This document shows positions 1 to 10,165 of a stretch of 64,000 nt of DNA, piece by piece; within the stretch, counting starts at the first letter, position 1; each line of letters begins with the position of its first letter. Location of the stretch: positions 563,417 to 627,416 of the forward strand of contig NW_003314336.1 in the NCBI RefSeq assembly GCF_000143415.4. The letters run 5' to 3'. Made by a program: the position numbers and the translations under genes. The DNA comes from Selaginella moellendorffii (Eukaryota; Streptophyta; Lycopodiopsida; Selaginellales; Selaginellaceae). The notes beneath the pieces are model-generated. The model did no database searches and was not told the origin of the DNA. It saw nothing but the letters and a program-made list of their open reading frames with translations.

Positions 1-146
1 TTTGCCCAGGAAGTACTACTCATCATTTACACACTTCAGAATAAAGAATTTTAGAACAGCCATAAGTTTGTTATGATCAACTTATAAACCTTCACGAGAA
101 ATACAATATCCAAGATAAGTCATGTACTTGGACCCAAACACCGGTT
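1..146 (-). mobile_element. Ty3/gypsy B1 pol fragment, left part
   Basis: This stretch closely matches the reverse-strand pol sequence at 30755-30900 (the connection between RT and RNase H of element B2) and is the antisense of the equivalent part of element E near 45.1-45.25 kb. It is the left piece of a minus-strand gypsy remnant whose right piece resumes near 8236. Everything between is later insertion. No open frame is left. Confidence 0.7.
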
Positions 147-354
147 TGTCAGGAATCCCCAATTCTTGCCACATTCCTAACTCTCACCAGATTCCTGACT
201 TGCAGACCATATTCCTGACTCTTGAGACACTTCCCTATTCCTGACTCTTTGATTTCCCGTATGATTCCTAAGTCTTGAGCCACATTCCTGATGATGATGT
301 GGCACCTCCTCGACCTTAGCTATATTTAGATTGTCCTCGATCCAAGAGTGGTGG
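147..354 (+). mobile_element. 5' LTR (first part) of chromovirus C
   Basis: The sequence from the TGTCAGGAATCC start matches 7886-8075, the LTR that follows the chromovirus pol region, including the repeated phrase 'attcctgac' and the end 'caagagtggtgg'. It stops exactly where element A1 begins, at 355. The rest of this LTR, plus gag, protease and the N-terminal RT, is missing. Confidence 0.7.
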
Positions 355-1504
355 TGTCGCGAATGTGATTTCGGGTATCGAAAGTTACCTATCAGCCAGT
401 CCTTACGGACATTCTTACCTTACTGCCACGATGGCAAGAGGTCGGTATTGCTAGACCCTTTATTAGTCCCTTTTGTTCAAGTGTTAGTAAATTGAGTTTA
501 ACATCTGTACTTGGCCGGATGAGCATAAGGAAGAAATTCCTAAGTGTTTATTTAGTTGAGCATACTCGGCCCGGCTTGTTAGTTCTCTTTTGCTCTGTCT
601 TGCACTGGCTTGACAAGAACCCTCGCGTATTGAGATTGGTCCCTCAATATTGCTACATGATAGTTTACCGTGTCTGCCAAACACCCTCGCTATCATGCCC
701 TTTATGTTAGTCTTATTTCGGTCTCAAATGCTATTTATGGAAAGTGTCCAGATTTGCTTATTTGGCATATCTACGGAATGTAGAGATTGACCTGAACACA
801 ATGGTGTTCGTCCCGTGTCCAAATTTGCAATCTAGCGCCATTCCATATTTAGTAAGTTTCGAGTTTGTCTTAGAGACTAACTCCTGATACTAAGGGAGGC
901 TTAGGGTGAAAGCCCAAAGCGTGTGTTCCTCAAGGGGGGGGAGGGGGGCTATGGGGGGTTCCAAATGTATAGTAGGGATAGTGGGTAGGTTGGGCATGGC
1001 CGACCAACCTGAGGCATAGTCTAGCTCTCGCTTGCGTGCCTGTCCTTGTTCTGCATCCGGCTTGGGTCTAAGCCCAAGTTCCATTCTATGCTAGCTGGTG
1101 GAGTACCTATGTCTTTGTGTTAGGCCACCGGTATACTGAAATAATGCCAGACTCCATTTGGCTTCGTTTTGCGTGCTGGTCCTGGCATTGGGATGCTGGT
1201 TGCTCTAGGACTGTTCCAAATCACTCTGGGCTCCTATCCCTTTGCTCCTTGGGCTATATGCTCGGGAGTTGCTCCATGGTCCGATTCCAACACTCCTTGG
1301 CTCCATGTTTGGGAGTTTGGCACTGTTCCTTCGTTTAATGGCTCAAGGCCTTGAACCTCGGGTTTCACACCACATTCCTTTGGACACATGGCATGTGACA
1401 CGTGGCATCTGTCACATGGCACAAAGAGGGTTTAGGTTTCACTTCGTGGTGTTATTTTATGGTAAATCACCATAGGATAAAGGGTAAAAACCATGTGTGC
1501 TACA
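355..1504 (+). mobile_element. 5' LTR of non-coding LTR element A1
   Basis: This 1150-bp LTR begins TGTCGCGAATG and ends GTGCTACA. It is followed at once by a primer-binding site. Near-identical copies lie at 4449-5331, 49173-50150 plus 62256-62424, 50151-51309 and 61140-62250. It carries a G-rich tract (about 932-956) inside a module that is also found in the unrelated D LTRs. The five bases before it (350-354, GGTGG) are the expected left target-site copy. The right copy is lost. Confidence 0.9.
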
Positions 1505-1506
1505 TT

Positions 1507-1518
1507 TGGTATCAGAGG
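1507..1518 (+). other. Primer-binding site of A1, tRNA-iMet type
   Basis: TGGTATCAGAGG follows the LTR end after two bases. It differs by one base from TGGTATCAGAGC, the complement of the 3' end of plant initiator tRNA-Met used by many plant LTR elements. This fixes the LTR boundary and the plus orientation. Confidence 0.85.
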
Positions 1519-4434
1519 ATACGTCTCAGCGAGTATTATCTAATGAGATTGGGCAACTAGTCTCGTTGCATATGCAGAGATGAATATGATGATCCGAGTG
1601 GGTACACATTTGGGTGCAAAGACTTCGGGTTATTTCCTTGGGTATAGATTTAGTTACCTTGTTGTACTTTATGATGTGAGCTTGTTCTTGGGCTCATAGG
1701 ATGGATTGAGTTGTTCCAGTTGCACAAGTTGGAGCTTGGGCTCGTGAGTGAGGCACATAGCAACTCGAGGATACTCTTTGAGTTGGCAGGATTAATGTTA
1801 GCCTATCGTTGGTTTCGTGAGTTGTTCCATGTACTGTGAGTGAAAGTAAACTTTCCTTGGGTTTGTTATGAGTGGCAAATATGTTAGACCATAGTTGTTT
1901 AGCATGGCACTAGTGGATCCTTTCTAGACATGATTACAAGTGGATCAATCAAGACTATAGGGGTTAATCTATTGATTCAAGTAATCATTGCCGTGCTCTC
2001 TCATAAACTTTTTCTTGGATTGGACTGAAGGCAGTGTGAACGCAAGCTTGAGGTTTAGTCAAAGATGAGACTGAAAATAGAGTTATCAAGAACAAAGGAT
2101 CAAACACGTAAATCGTTTTCTTTTCTTGGAGAGATGGTTTGCAATGAGGTGTTAACTCATTGCTTGTATTCACATTATGCAATCAAGAGTCCCTATCTTG
2201 ATGCATGTTGGTTATGATAGTCTTACAAGTGGTGAGTCATAGGATGGATAGTGGTGAAGCGCTATACCATTTTATCTAGGCTTGTTATTGAAAGACTTGG
2301 GTTGCAATGCTCAATTCTTTTTTGGGGAACCTTGCTATTGCTCCTTGAGTAGCTTAGTGTTGGATTAGTTTTGAGTTTGGTCGGAAAGAGAGTGGCATGA
2401 GTTTGTCCGTGTTGTGAACAAAAGTTAGTGGTGTTAAGTGTTGTAAATCTTTATCGGTGGGGTGTGGCATTTATGTTGCATTTTGTCGAATCGAGTTAGC
2501 ACTTGATAATCACATAAACCTTTGAAGTAGTGATACAACATTTCTCGTGGTGTTGCTCAATTGATGATCAAGTCATTGTGATTTCTATATCATATCTATA
2601 TGGTAATGAGCAATATATTTATGAAGTTGCTTGGTTAAACGATGATCAACCCCAAAGTGGTTGATGGTGAAGCTAGTCTACTTGCATGAAGTAGCATTAT
2701 ACTGGATTTCAATGGTGGTCCATTATGCTAAACTTGAGTGGTATGTTGTTTCCTTGAGAGTTTGCCTATAAAGTGTTAGAAAAGGGTTGTAGCATTCATT
2801 TGCTATAACTTATCGATTGATCCGTTAACACTTGGAGTAAGTTATTGGATGGAGAGTCATTAGCTAAGTCATTAGTTTTGGCATTATGAAGTTTAGCTTA
2901 TGGATGTGTTGAGGAGGATATTGTGGGTTGCACCATTATTTCTTCTTTAGCATTGAAATTAGTTCATGTAAGACTCGTGATTGTTGTTAGGCAAGACTTA
3001 GCTATAAACTTTTTCGAGATTTTGGTTCTTTGAGTTTTATGCTCATTGTTTCATTTGTTAGAAGTTGTTGGGGGAATGCATTTCAACTTATTAGCTTCGA
3101 TGTTGAAGTTGACTCTTGCATCTAGCAATCATTGGTGATGATTGACTATCATCTAGGATAGTTAATTATTCTTATCAAAAGAGTTTGCTTGATTATTGTT
3201 GATATAAAATGATTTACCGTTCTTCAGAATGGTGGATTCTTTCTTCAATGATGATTATGCACACATCTTTTTGATGGGATGATTGATGATCTTTCATGAT
3301 AGTTTGTGGTTCTCCTTGGTGGCTTATGGTTTTTCGCATTACTACATGTTCTTTGTGGTTTGCTCTAGATTGGTCTCTTGGGTTTAAGATATTGGTGAGA
3401 TATTGATGACACTTGCTAAAGCAACTTTAGTTTCTTGGTGTTGTTGACTGGGATTTATTTAGATTAGCTAGTGTGATAATTGGTATGAATGAGTGTTTGT
3501 TGGTCTTACCACATTCATTCTATTTTATTGATTGTTGCTCGAGTTAGTTTTGATAGATTTGGATGTTATTTCCTTTGGGTGATATATTCGCGAGTATTCT
3601 ACTTGCCAGTCAATGATCCTTTATGTTCTTTGAGTTATCTTTCATAAGTTGTTTGGCATACTGTCTACCATCTTCGATAGTTAAACTTTATCATTGAGTT
3701 TCCTTGATGATAAACTTGCTATTGACTTTTGTTAGATGGTGATTCCTATGTTTACTAATTATGATGATCTTGGTGGTTCCTGCACTATACTTCTAAGTTA
3801 TCGGATGATAACTTACTTGGAACATTTGTGTTTTAATCTAATATTTATTCACTGATAATTAAATCTCTAAGATATCATTGTTTATGACTTTGATATTGTC
3901 CATCTATTAATATTTGAACTTGGGCCAGTATAGGCAGACTGGCTTCGGCATTTCGTGTGCATGTTGAAATCTTTAGTCATAGGGTAGCTACTGTCAACTG
4001 GTCACATCACCCGCCTCTTTATCGATGATCCTTATTCTGTTAAAAGGGTGTGACCGTGTAAACAACTCTAACTGCCTGTTTACAGTAGTCTATCTAAACC
4101 TTACCAACGGGTTTGGTTTCTTTGCTCAAGAGGGTTGGGTTCTCTCTGGCTTCTCTCTCTATGCCATTTGCGGGCAGGGGCATATCACGCTTTTGTAAGC
4201 TAGGTGACACCCAGAGCAGCAAGGGTGGCTGACTCTGTTGGTCATTTCCTTGTCAGCGACGGTCGGAAGGTGTCTAAGCTGGTAGCGCATCCGCGTTAGA
4301 CAAAGAGGTTGCCTCCTAACTCATTTAAGTTGGTGCATTTCTCACATAGTGTGAATACCATGAACTTTTTCTGGAGTTGTTTCCTTGGCGGTATTCTAGA
4401 CTGGAGTATGCATTGATGAGGATGTCAATCTTCC

Positions 4435-4448
4435 GTAGGAGGGGAGAG
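4435..4448 (+). other. Polypurine tract of A1
   Basis: The purine run GTAGGAGGGGAGAG lies directly upstream of the TGTCGCGAATG start of the 3' LTR, as expected for the plus-strand primer. The matching site in A3 is 61128-61139. Confidence 0.75.
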
Positions 4449-5331
4449 TGTCGCGAATGTGACTTCGGGTATCGAAAGTTACCTGTCGGCCAGTCCTTAC
4501 AGACATTCTTACCTTACTGCCACGATAGCAAGAGGTCAGTATTGCTGGACCCTTTATTAGTCCCTCTTGTTCAAGTGTTAGTAAACTGGGCTTAACATCT
4601 GTACTTGGCCGGATGAGCATAAGGAAGAAATTCCTAAGTGTTTATTTAGTTGAGCATACTCGGCCCGGCTTGTTAGTTCTCTTTTGCTCTGTCTTGCACT
4701 GGCTTGATAAGAACCCTTGCATATTGAGATTGGTCCCTCAATATCGCTACATGATAGTTTACCGTGTCTGCCAAACACCCTCGCTATCATGCCCTTTATG
4801 TTAATCTCATTTCGGTCCCAAATACTATTTATGGAAAGTGTCCAGATTTGCTTATTTGGCATATTTACGGAATGTAGAGATTGACTTGAACACAATGGTG
4901 TTTGTCCCGTGTCCAAATTCGCAATCTAACGCCATTCCATATTTAGTAAGTTTCGAGTTTGTCTCAGAGATTAACTCCTGATACTAAAGGAGGCTTCGGG
5001 TGAAAGCCCAAAGCGTGTGTTCCTCAGGGGGGGGGATATGGGGGGTTCCAAATGTATAGTAGGGATAGTGGGTAGGTTGGGCATGGCTGACCAACTTGAG
5101 GCATAGTTTAGCTCTCGCTTGCGTGCTTGTCTTTGTTCTGCATCCGGCTTGAGTCTAAGCCCAAGTTCCATTCTATGCTAGCTGGTGGAGTACTTATGTC
5201 CTTGCATTAGGCCACCGGTATGCCGAAATAGTGCTAGACTCCGTTTGGCTCTATTTTGTGTACTAGTCCTGGCATTGGGATGTTGGTTGCTCTTGGACTG
5301 TTCCAAGTCGCTTCGGGCTCCTGTCCCTTGG
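4449..5331 (+). mobile_element. 3' LTR of A1, truncated
   Basis: It matches the 5' LTR from TGTCGCGAATGTGAC up to the phrase 'gggctcctgtccctt', then switches abruptly (about 5325-5333) into RT-coding sequence of chromovirus C. About 270 bp of LTR end are missing. The join is a deletion or recombination junction, not an insertion boundary, since no target duplication is present. Confidence 0.8.
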
Positions 5332-5695
5332 GACACTGTCATGCCATTTGGCTTGACAAATGCTACAGCAGTTTTCCAACACATGGTGAATGATGTCTTT
5401 TTGATCAGATGGTGATCGTCTACCTCGATGACATCCTCATCTATTCAAAAACTCAGGAGGAGCGCGATGAGCATGTGCGCAAGGTCCTGGCGAAGCTGTG
5501 GGAACACGGCCTATACGCGAAGCTTGAGAAATGTTCCTTCGATCAGGAGTCTATAGAGTTCCTTGGGTACATTGTCACTCACGATGGATTCTACCAAAGT
5601 CAAGACTATTCTCGAATGGGAGCCTCCACAATCAATGTCAGATGTTCAGGTTTTCCTTGGCTTCGCCAACTTCTAGCGCAAATTCATTGATCACT
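5332..5695 (+). pseudogene. Chromovirus C reverse transcriptase, partial
   Basis: From about 5340 the frame reads VMPFGLTNA, the RT motif just before the catalytic box. After a frame break, the segment from 5409 reads VIVYLDDILIYSK, which contains the Y-x-D-D polymerase active site. FLGYIVTHDG of the RT thumb/connection follows near 5570. The N-terminal RT, protease and gag are gone, lost at the junction with A1. Frame changes near 5400 and 5600 make it non-functional. The domain order that follows (RNase H, integrase, chromodomain) marks a Ty3/gypsy chromovirus. Confidence 0.8.
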
Positions 5696-5790
5696 ACTCT
5701 GACATTGTCCTTCCTCTCACGCATCTCACACGCAAGGATGTTCCCTTCTCTTGGTTTGCTGCTACCCAGCAGACATTTGATACACTCAAG

Positions 5791-6570
5791 GTGGCCTTCA
5801 GTTTTGCTCCCGTCTTGATCCACGCTAATCCCTCACAACCTTTCTTCATCGAGGCTGATGCCTTCGACTTTGCCATCGGTGCTATGCTGTCTCAACTTGG
5901 AGCGGATCAAGAATTTCATCTGGTTGCTTTCCATTTGCGGAAATTCCAGCTTGCGGGAATCAATTACGAAATCCATGATAAGGAGCTCCTTGCCATCGTG
6001 GATTCCTTTGGAGAATGGCATCATTTCTTGGAGGGGGCGGGCCATCAAACAACGGTCTGGATGTATTACAAAAATCTTGAATACTTTGCCACTTCCCGAG
6101 TTTTGAGCCGTTGTCAGGTAAGGTGGGCACAATTTTTGAGTCAGTTTGACTTTGTTATCAAGTACAAACCTGGAAAGCTTCAAGGCCTTCCTGATGCTCT
6201 TTCAAGGCGCTCCTATCTCAGTCTCAGGCATGGTAATCCTGCCTTCAATCAACAGGATCAGGTTATCCTCGGTCCTGATCAGCTTCAAGTTATGGCAATT
6301 TCCCTAGCCCCTCAGGACTCCTCTTTGATGGATGCGATCAGAAACGATCTTCAATTCGATGACCTCGCCAGCGACATTTTCCCCCTTCTTCAAGCTGGAC
6401 ACCTAGTGACTCCTGATTGTCAGCGATTTGACGAGTTCGAGTTCTTAGATGGCTTGTTGTACCGTGGGGAGCAGTTTTACGTTCCTGAAGGTGATGCTCA
6501 AAGGTTGGTCCTGATCGCGTGCCATAATAGCCATAAATGCTGGTCACTTTGGCATTGCAAAAGCCTATGA
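5791..6570 (+). pseudogene. Chromovirus C RNase H and start of integrase
   Basis: This 259-residue open stretch starts in the RT-RNase H connection. It contains the RNase H motifs EADAFDFAIGAMLSQ (about residue 23), YEIHDKELLAIV (about 60) and YKPGKLQGLPDALSRR (about 125), the gypsy-type sequence that closes RNase H. The part to residue 250 is the linker toward the integrase zinc domain. The first RNase H acid is embedded in EADAF where family members usually have TDAS-like residues. The frame is lost at about 6570, just before the zinc-binding HHCC segment. Confidence 0.8.
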
Positions 6571-7085
6571 GCTGGTTTCACGGGACTTTTGGTGGCCTCA
6601 CATGGACGACTATATCAAAGCTTTTGTTACCTCTTGTGACTCTTGCGCCCAGAATAAGGTACCTTGTCACCTTCCTTTAGGTTTTCTTTGTTCCCTCCTG
6701 GTCCCTTCAGGTCCTTGGGAATCCATCTCCATGGATTTCTTGAGTGATCTTCCGAGTTCTGAAGGCTTCAACAGCATTTTAGTCGTGGTGGATTTCTTCA
6801 CAAAGATGGCGCACTTCCTACTGTGTACGATGGAGTTTTTGGGCGAGGATATAGCAAAACTGGTATTCCGGGAAATTTTCTGACTTCATGGGATTCCTGT
6901 AGATGTGGTTTCGGATCGGGGACCTCAGTTCATCTCTTATTTCTGGCACGGTTCTTGCAGCTTCTTGGAGTGAAGGCCAACCTCTCTTTGGTGTATCATC
7001 CTTAAACTGATGGACAGTTCGAGCAAACGATTCAGACGTTGGAACAATTCCTGAGGTGCTTCATCAACTATCATCAGGATAACTA
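6545..7085 (+). pseudogene. Chromovirus C integrase core
   Basis: Across frame breaks one can read HFGIAKAYELVSRDFWWPHM and CDSCAQNK (zinc-binding end), SMDFLSDLP with the first catalytic Asp, VDFFTKMAHF, then VVSDRGPQF with the second Asp, and a degenerate GQFEQTIQTLEQF where the catalytic Glu is expected. A stop interrupts after residue REIF (about 6883), and further frame changes follow. It is a decayed Ty3/gypsy integrase. Confidence 0.8.
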
Positions 7086-7087
7086 GT

Positions 7088-7875
7088 TTGATATCCTTCC
7101 CCTTGTTGAGTTCTCTTATAACAACTCTGTTCACTCCTCTCTTTGAGTTTCCCCCTTCTTTGCAAACTCTAGCCGAAATCCTCAATTCAATCTCTCACTT
7201 CCTTCTCCATCTGAATCCTCTTGTTCAAATCCCCGCTCTAAGGAATTTGTCTCAAACCTCCAAGAAATCCACAACTCCATCTCCTTCTACCTCCATCGTG
7301 CTCAGGAATCTCACAAAACATTTGCCAATGTCCATCGTCAGGATTGTCCCCCTTACAATATCGGGGATAAAGTCTGGCTCCTCAGGCGAAATATTTCCAC
7401 CACCAGGCCATGTCCCAAACTTGATTTCAAACGCCTCGGTCCTTTCCCTATCACTTCCATCATTAATCCTGTCACTTATTGCCTTGCACTTCCCTCCTCA
7501 TATCAAATTCACCTTGTTTTTCACTCCTCTCTCCTTGAGCCTTATATTCCCAATTCTATTCCAAATTGGGTCATTCCTCCGCCTCCACTAGTATAGCTTG
7601 AAGATGGGTCTGAGTACGAGGTTTAGGACATCCTTGATTTCAAGATCTCACGGTCTAAACTCTACTATTTTCGACTGGAAGGGTTATAGACTTGTGGAAC
7701 ACATTTGGGAACCTGTGGACAACATGATTCATTCTCCTGACCTTGTTCAAGACTTCCACCACCGCTATCCTTCTCGTCCCAGTCCTCATTCTTTTTCTCC
7801 ATCTCCCATCCTTCACTGCCCATTTTATCCTCCTCTTTGTTCTCATTCATGTCCTCATTCCACTTGTTCTTGAGG
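7088..7875 (+). pseudogene. Chromovirus C integrase C-terminus and chromodomain
   Basis: The sequence after the integrase core holds serine/proline-rich frames derived from the integrase C-terminal (GPY/F) region. A clear chromodomain remnant follows near 7615-7760: DILDFKISRSKL, DWKGY, EHIWEPVDNM, DLVQDFHHRYPSRPSP. The chromodomain (histone-mark reader that targets integration) places the element among chromoviruses. It ends just before a polypurine run (7870-7880) and the 3' LTR, as expected. Stops and shifts break it. Confidence 0.75.
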
Positions 7876-7881
7876 AGGGGG

Positions 7882-8235
7882 TGCTATCAGGAATCCCCCA
7901 ATTCTTGCCTGACTCTTGCCGGATTCCTGACATGCAAACCACATTCCTGACTCTCAAGACATTCCTGACTCTCTAATTTCCCATACAAATCCTGAGTCTC
8001 GAGCCACATTCCTGATGATGATTGTGTTGCCTCCTTGACCTCAGCTATATTTAGGCCGTCCTCGATCCAAGAGTGGTGGAGCTTCATCAACCTATAGTAT
8101 ATATAAGTTAGCCTTGTTCCATTTCTCCACAATTTGAATCAATGCTAATCTAAGGCCTCTTCTTTGTTTCCACTAGCTTTTCTCTTTGTCTTCTGCATTT
8201 TCTAGTCTTGATCTTGTTGGGGGTCTTGACATGCT
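7882..8235 (+). mobile_element. 3' LTR of chromovirus C
   Basis: After the purine run GAGGAGGGGG the sequence starts TGCTATCAGGAATCC and matches the partial 5' LTR at 147-354. Here it runs on past 'gagtggtgg' uninterrupted, through a TATA-like 'tatatataag' near 8100, to about 8235. This copy shows the empty site into which A1 inserted in the 5' LTR. The right end is approximate and no clean target duplication was found. Confidence 0.65.
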
Positions 8236-8920
8236 TTAGCTTTAAACTAACTTCCCGTAACCGATCTAACACTTTATCAACATCATGGATGTTTTCTCCT
8301 ACATTCTCTTTGAGCAGATTAATGCATCATTGATGAAGTTAAAAGTCACCTTCAGCATATCACAAAGAACTTTATCCAGCATCTTTTGGGAAGTTACCAA
8401 AGCATTGTTTAAACCAAATGGCATCACTAAGTACTCGTAGAAACCAAATGATGTATGAAAAGTAGTTTTAGGAATATTTTCTTTGGCCATCGGTACTTGT
8501 CAGTACCCAGAAGCAAGATTTAATTTGGTGGTTTAGTTACTACAAATTTACTCATTAAAAAGTTAATAACCAAATCTAAGTGACAAAAAAAATAAAAATC
8601 ATGAATCAATTCAAAAATATCAACTAGTTAAAATATATGAACTAACGACTTCTTCCCAAACGATTCAAGAGATTAACAATGTGAGGAAAAGGGTATACAT
8701 CCAAGATCGTCACTTCGATTAATAAACAATAGTTGATGCAAAAACAAATTCTTCTATCATGTTTTTTCACAAGATGAGGTTCATATGCCTAAGGATTTTG
8801 TGATTTTTGAATAACACCCCTTTCCAACATTTTTTTTACATTTGCATGTAAATCTTGATTTTTTTGGGTGACCGATGAAGAACTGAAAGCTTGATTAAAT
8901 GAGCATCCTCATTTGGAATT
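8236..8920 (-). pseudogene. Gypsy B1 pol (reverse transcriptase) fragment, right part
   Basis: The minus strand encodes degenerate RT: about 8490-8299 reads FHTSFGFYEYLVMPFGLNNA and MLDKVLCDM, then INDALIC where I-D-D-V-L-I is found in its relatives. It continues the B1 fragment at 1-146 and parallels 44.9-45.1 kb of element E and 31.6-32.1 kb of B2. Stops and an altered catalytic box show it is dead. Confidence 0.75.
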
Positions 8921-9011
8921 GTAAGCAACTAAATTTTCCATTTTACTTTAGTCATTTAACCACACCTCCAACCATTTGGAGGAGTCTTACTAACAACCTC
9001 TATAAGTCCTA
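8921..9011 (-). mobile_element. Fragment of a D-family LTR end
   Basis: These 91 bp, from TGTAAGCAACTAAATTTTCC, match the terminal part of the D LTR at 17594-17690 in the same orientation. They are cut off exactly where the plus-strand D1 LTR starts (TGTGAGACAC at 9012). It is either the remains of an LTR into which D1 inserted or part of a fold-back rearrangement. Confidence 0.6.
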
Positions 9012-10165
9012 TGTGAGACACAAATTCCTAAACCCCAAAGTGGAGCCAAAAGGGTGCCACGTGGTAGTGGCCGAAGTGAAAGCCAAACAAGTGTAACACG
9101 TTTGGACTAAAATCTTCGACTTAAAAGGTCGAGAGCAGGAGTGAAATTCCCAATGAAGTGCTCGAGGAACAACCACGAAGCGAGCAATAAGTGAATCTTT
9201 AGAAAAGGGACACAAGAGGACCAACACATGACACGTAGAAGTGTCTGAGATGGAGTCCAAGAAGGAGTCTGAGATGGAGTCCAAGATGGAGTCCAAGATG
9301 GACCTGAGATGGAGTCTGAGATAGGGTCCAAGATGGACTTGAGATGGAGTTCGAGATGGAGACTGTGATGGAGTCCGAGATGGAGTCCGAGATGGAATCT
9401 GAGATGGACCTGAGATGGAGTCTGATATGAACTCGAGATGGAGTCCAAGATGGAGTCCGAGATGGAATCTGAGATGGACCCGAGATGGAGTTCAATATGG
9501 ATTTGAGATTGAGTCCGAGATGGGTCCGAGATGGAGTCCGAGATGGACCCGAGATGGAGTCCAAAATGGAGTCTGAGATGGAGCCAAGATGGAGTCTGAG
9601 ATGGACTCGAGATGGACCTGAAATGGAGTCCGAGATGGAACTGAAACCGAGACTAAGTCTAAGTTCGAGTCTGAGTCCAAATAGCAATCATTCCCCGAGG
9701 GGGGGGGGGGGATCAGGCTGGCTGGCTGTAGGGGGTTCCAAAAGTATAGTAGGGAGAGTGTGGGGGTTGGACCCTAATGGAGTTAGTTTGGCCAAGAAAG
9801 GCTAGTTTGGCCCAGAAAGGCTATGCCCAATTGTTAGGTGATGAGATAACCATTGAGAAGTCCAAAGCTAGAGTGAATATAGACCAACAAGCAGGGTAAC
9901 TTGGTGAAGTGTTCAAAAGCCGGCTCTAGTTCCCTTGGGAAATTGAATGGTCGATGCTTCCAGTCCAAGCATGGGTGGCACTACCTACTTGGATACTTGG
10001 TGTAGCTTAACATAACCTTGCTTTAAGCCCATAGCTAGAGCACCCAAAGGCGAAAGGTGGGGAGAGTACCCATGAGGCTTGCGTAGGGCCATAGTGTTCT
10101 GAAATGTTGTCCCAAAGTCCTGGACTGTGGAAAGGAAGAGGAGTAGTCCTCTAGTATGGTGACCA
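9012..10165 (+). mobile_element. 5' LTR of non-coding element D1, 3' end deleted
   Basis: The LTR start is TGTGAGACAC. The sequence is the reverse complement of much of the D3 LTR (17594-19340), including the minisatellite, the G-run (9699-9711, 13 G) and the 'tttggcc-agaaagg' repeats. The LTR end and the primer site are missing: at about 10165 it joins internal sequence equivalent to 23440. No protein is encoded. Confidence 0.7.
9235..9690 (+). repeat. 12-bp minisatellite inside D1 LTR
   Basis: About 450 bp of imperfect tandem units of the type GAGATGGAGTCC, with variants GAGATGGACCTG and GAGATGGAATCT. The same array in opposite orientation lies at 14555-14810 and 18715-19110, always at the same place in the LTR. 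Open frames across it are by-products of the 12-bp period. Confidence 0.9.

Larger units (their letters stand above)
1505..4448 (+). mobile_element. Internal region of A1, non-coding, short form
   Basis: Between primer site and polypurine tract there are about 2.9 kb without any reading frame of note and no gag, protease, RT or integrase similarity. The region is collinear with the interior of A3 (51310-61139), except that about 2 kb present there (roughly 52.57-54.61 kb) is absent here, with the junction near 2861-2885. Long LTRs plus a non-coding interior is the layout of a LARD-type non-autonomous element that would need another element's proteins. Position 3320-3345 is the uninterrupted counterpart of the LINE target in A3. 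Confidence 0.8.
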
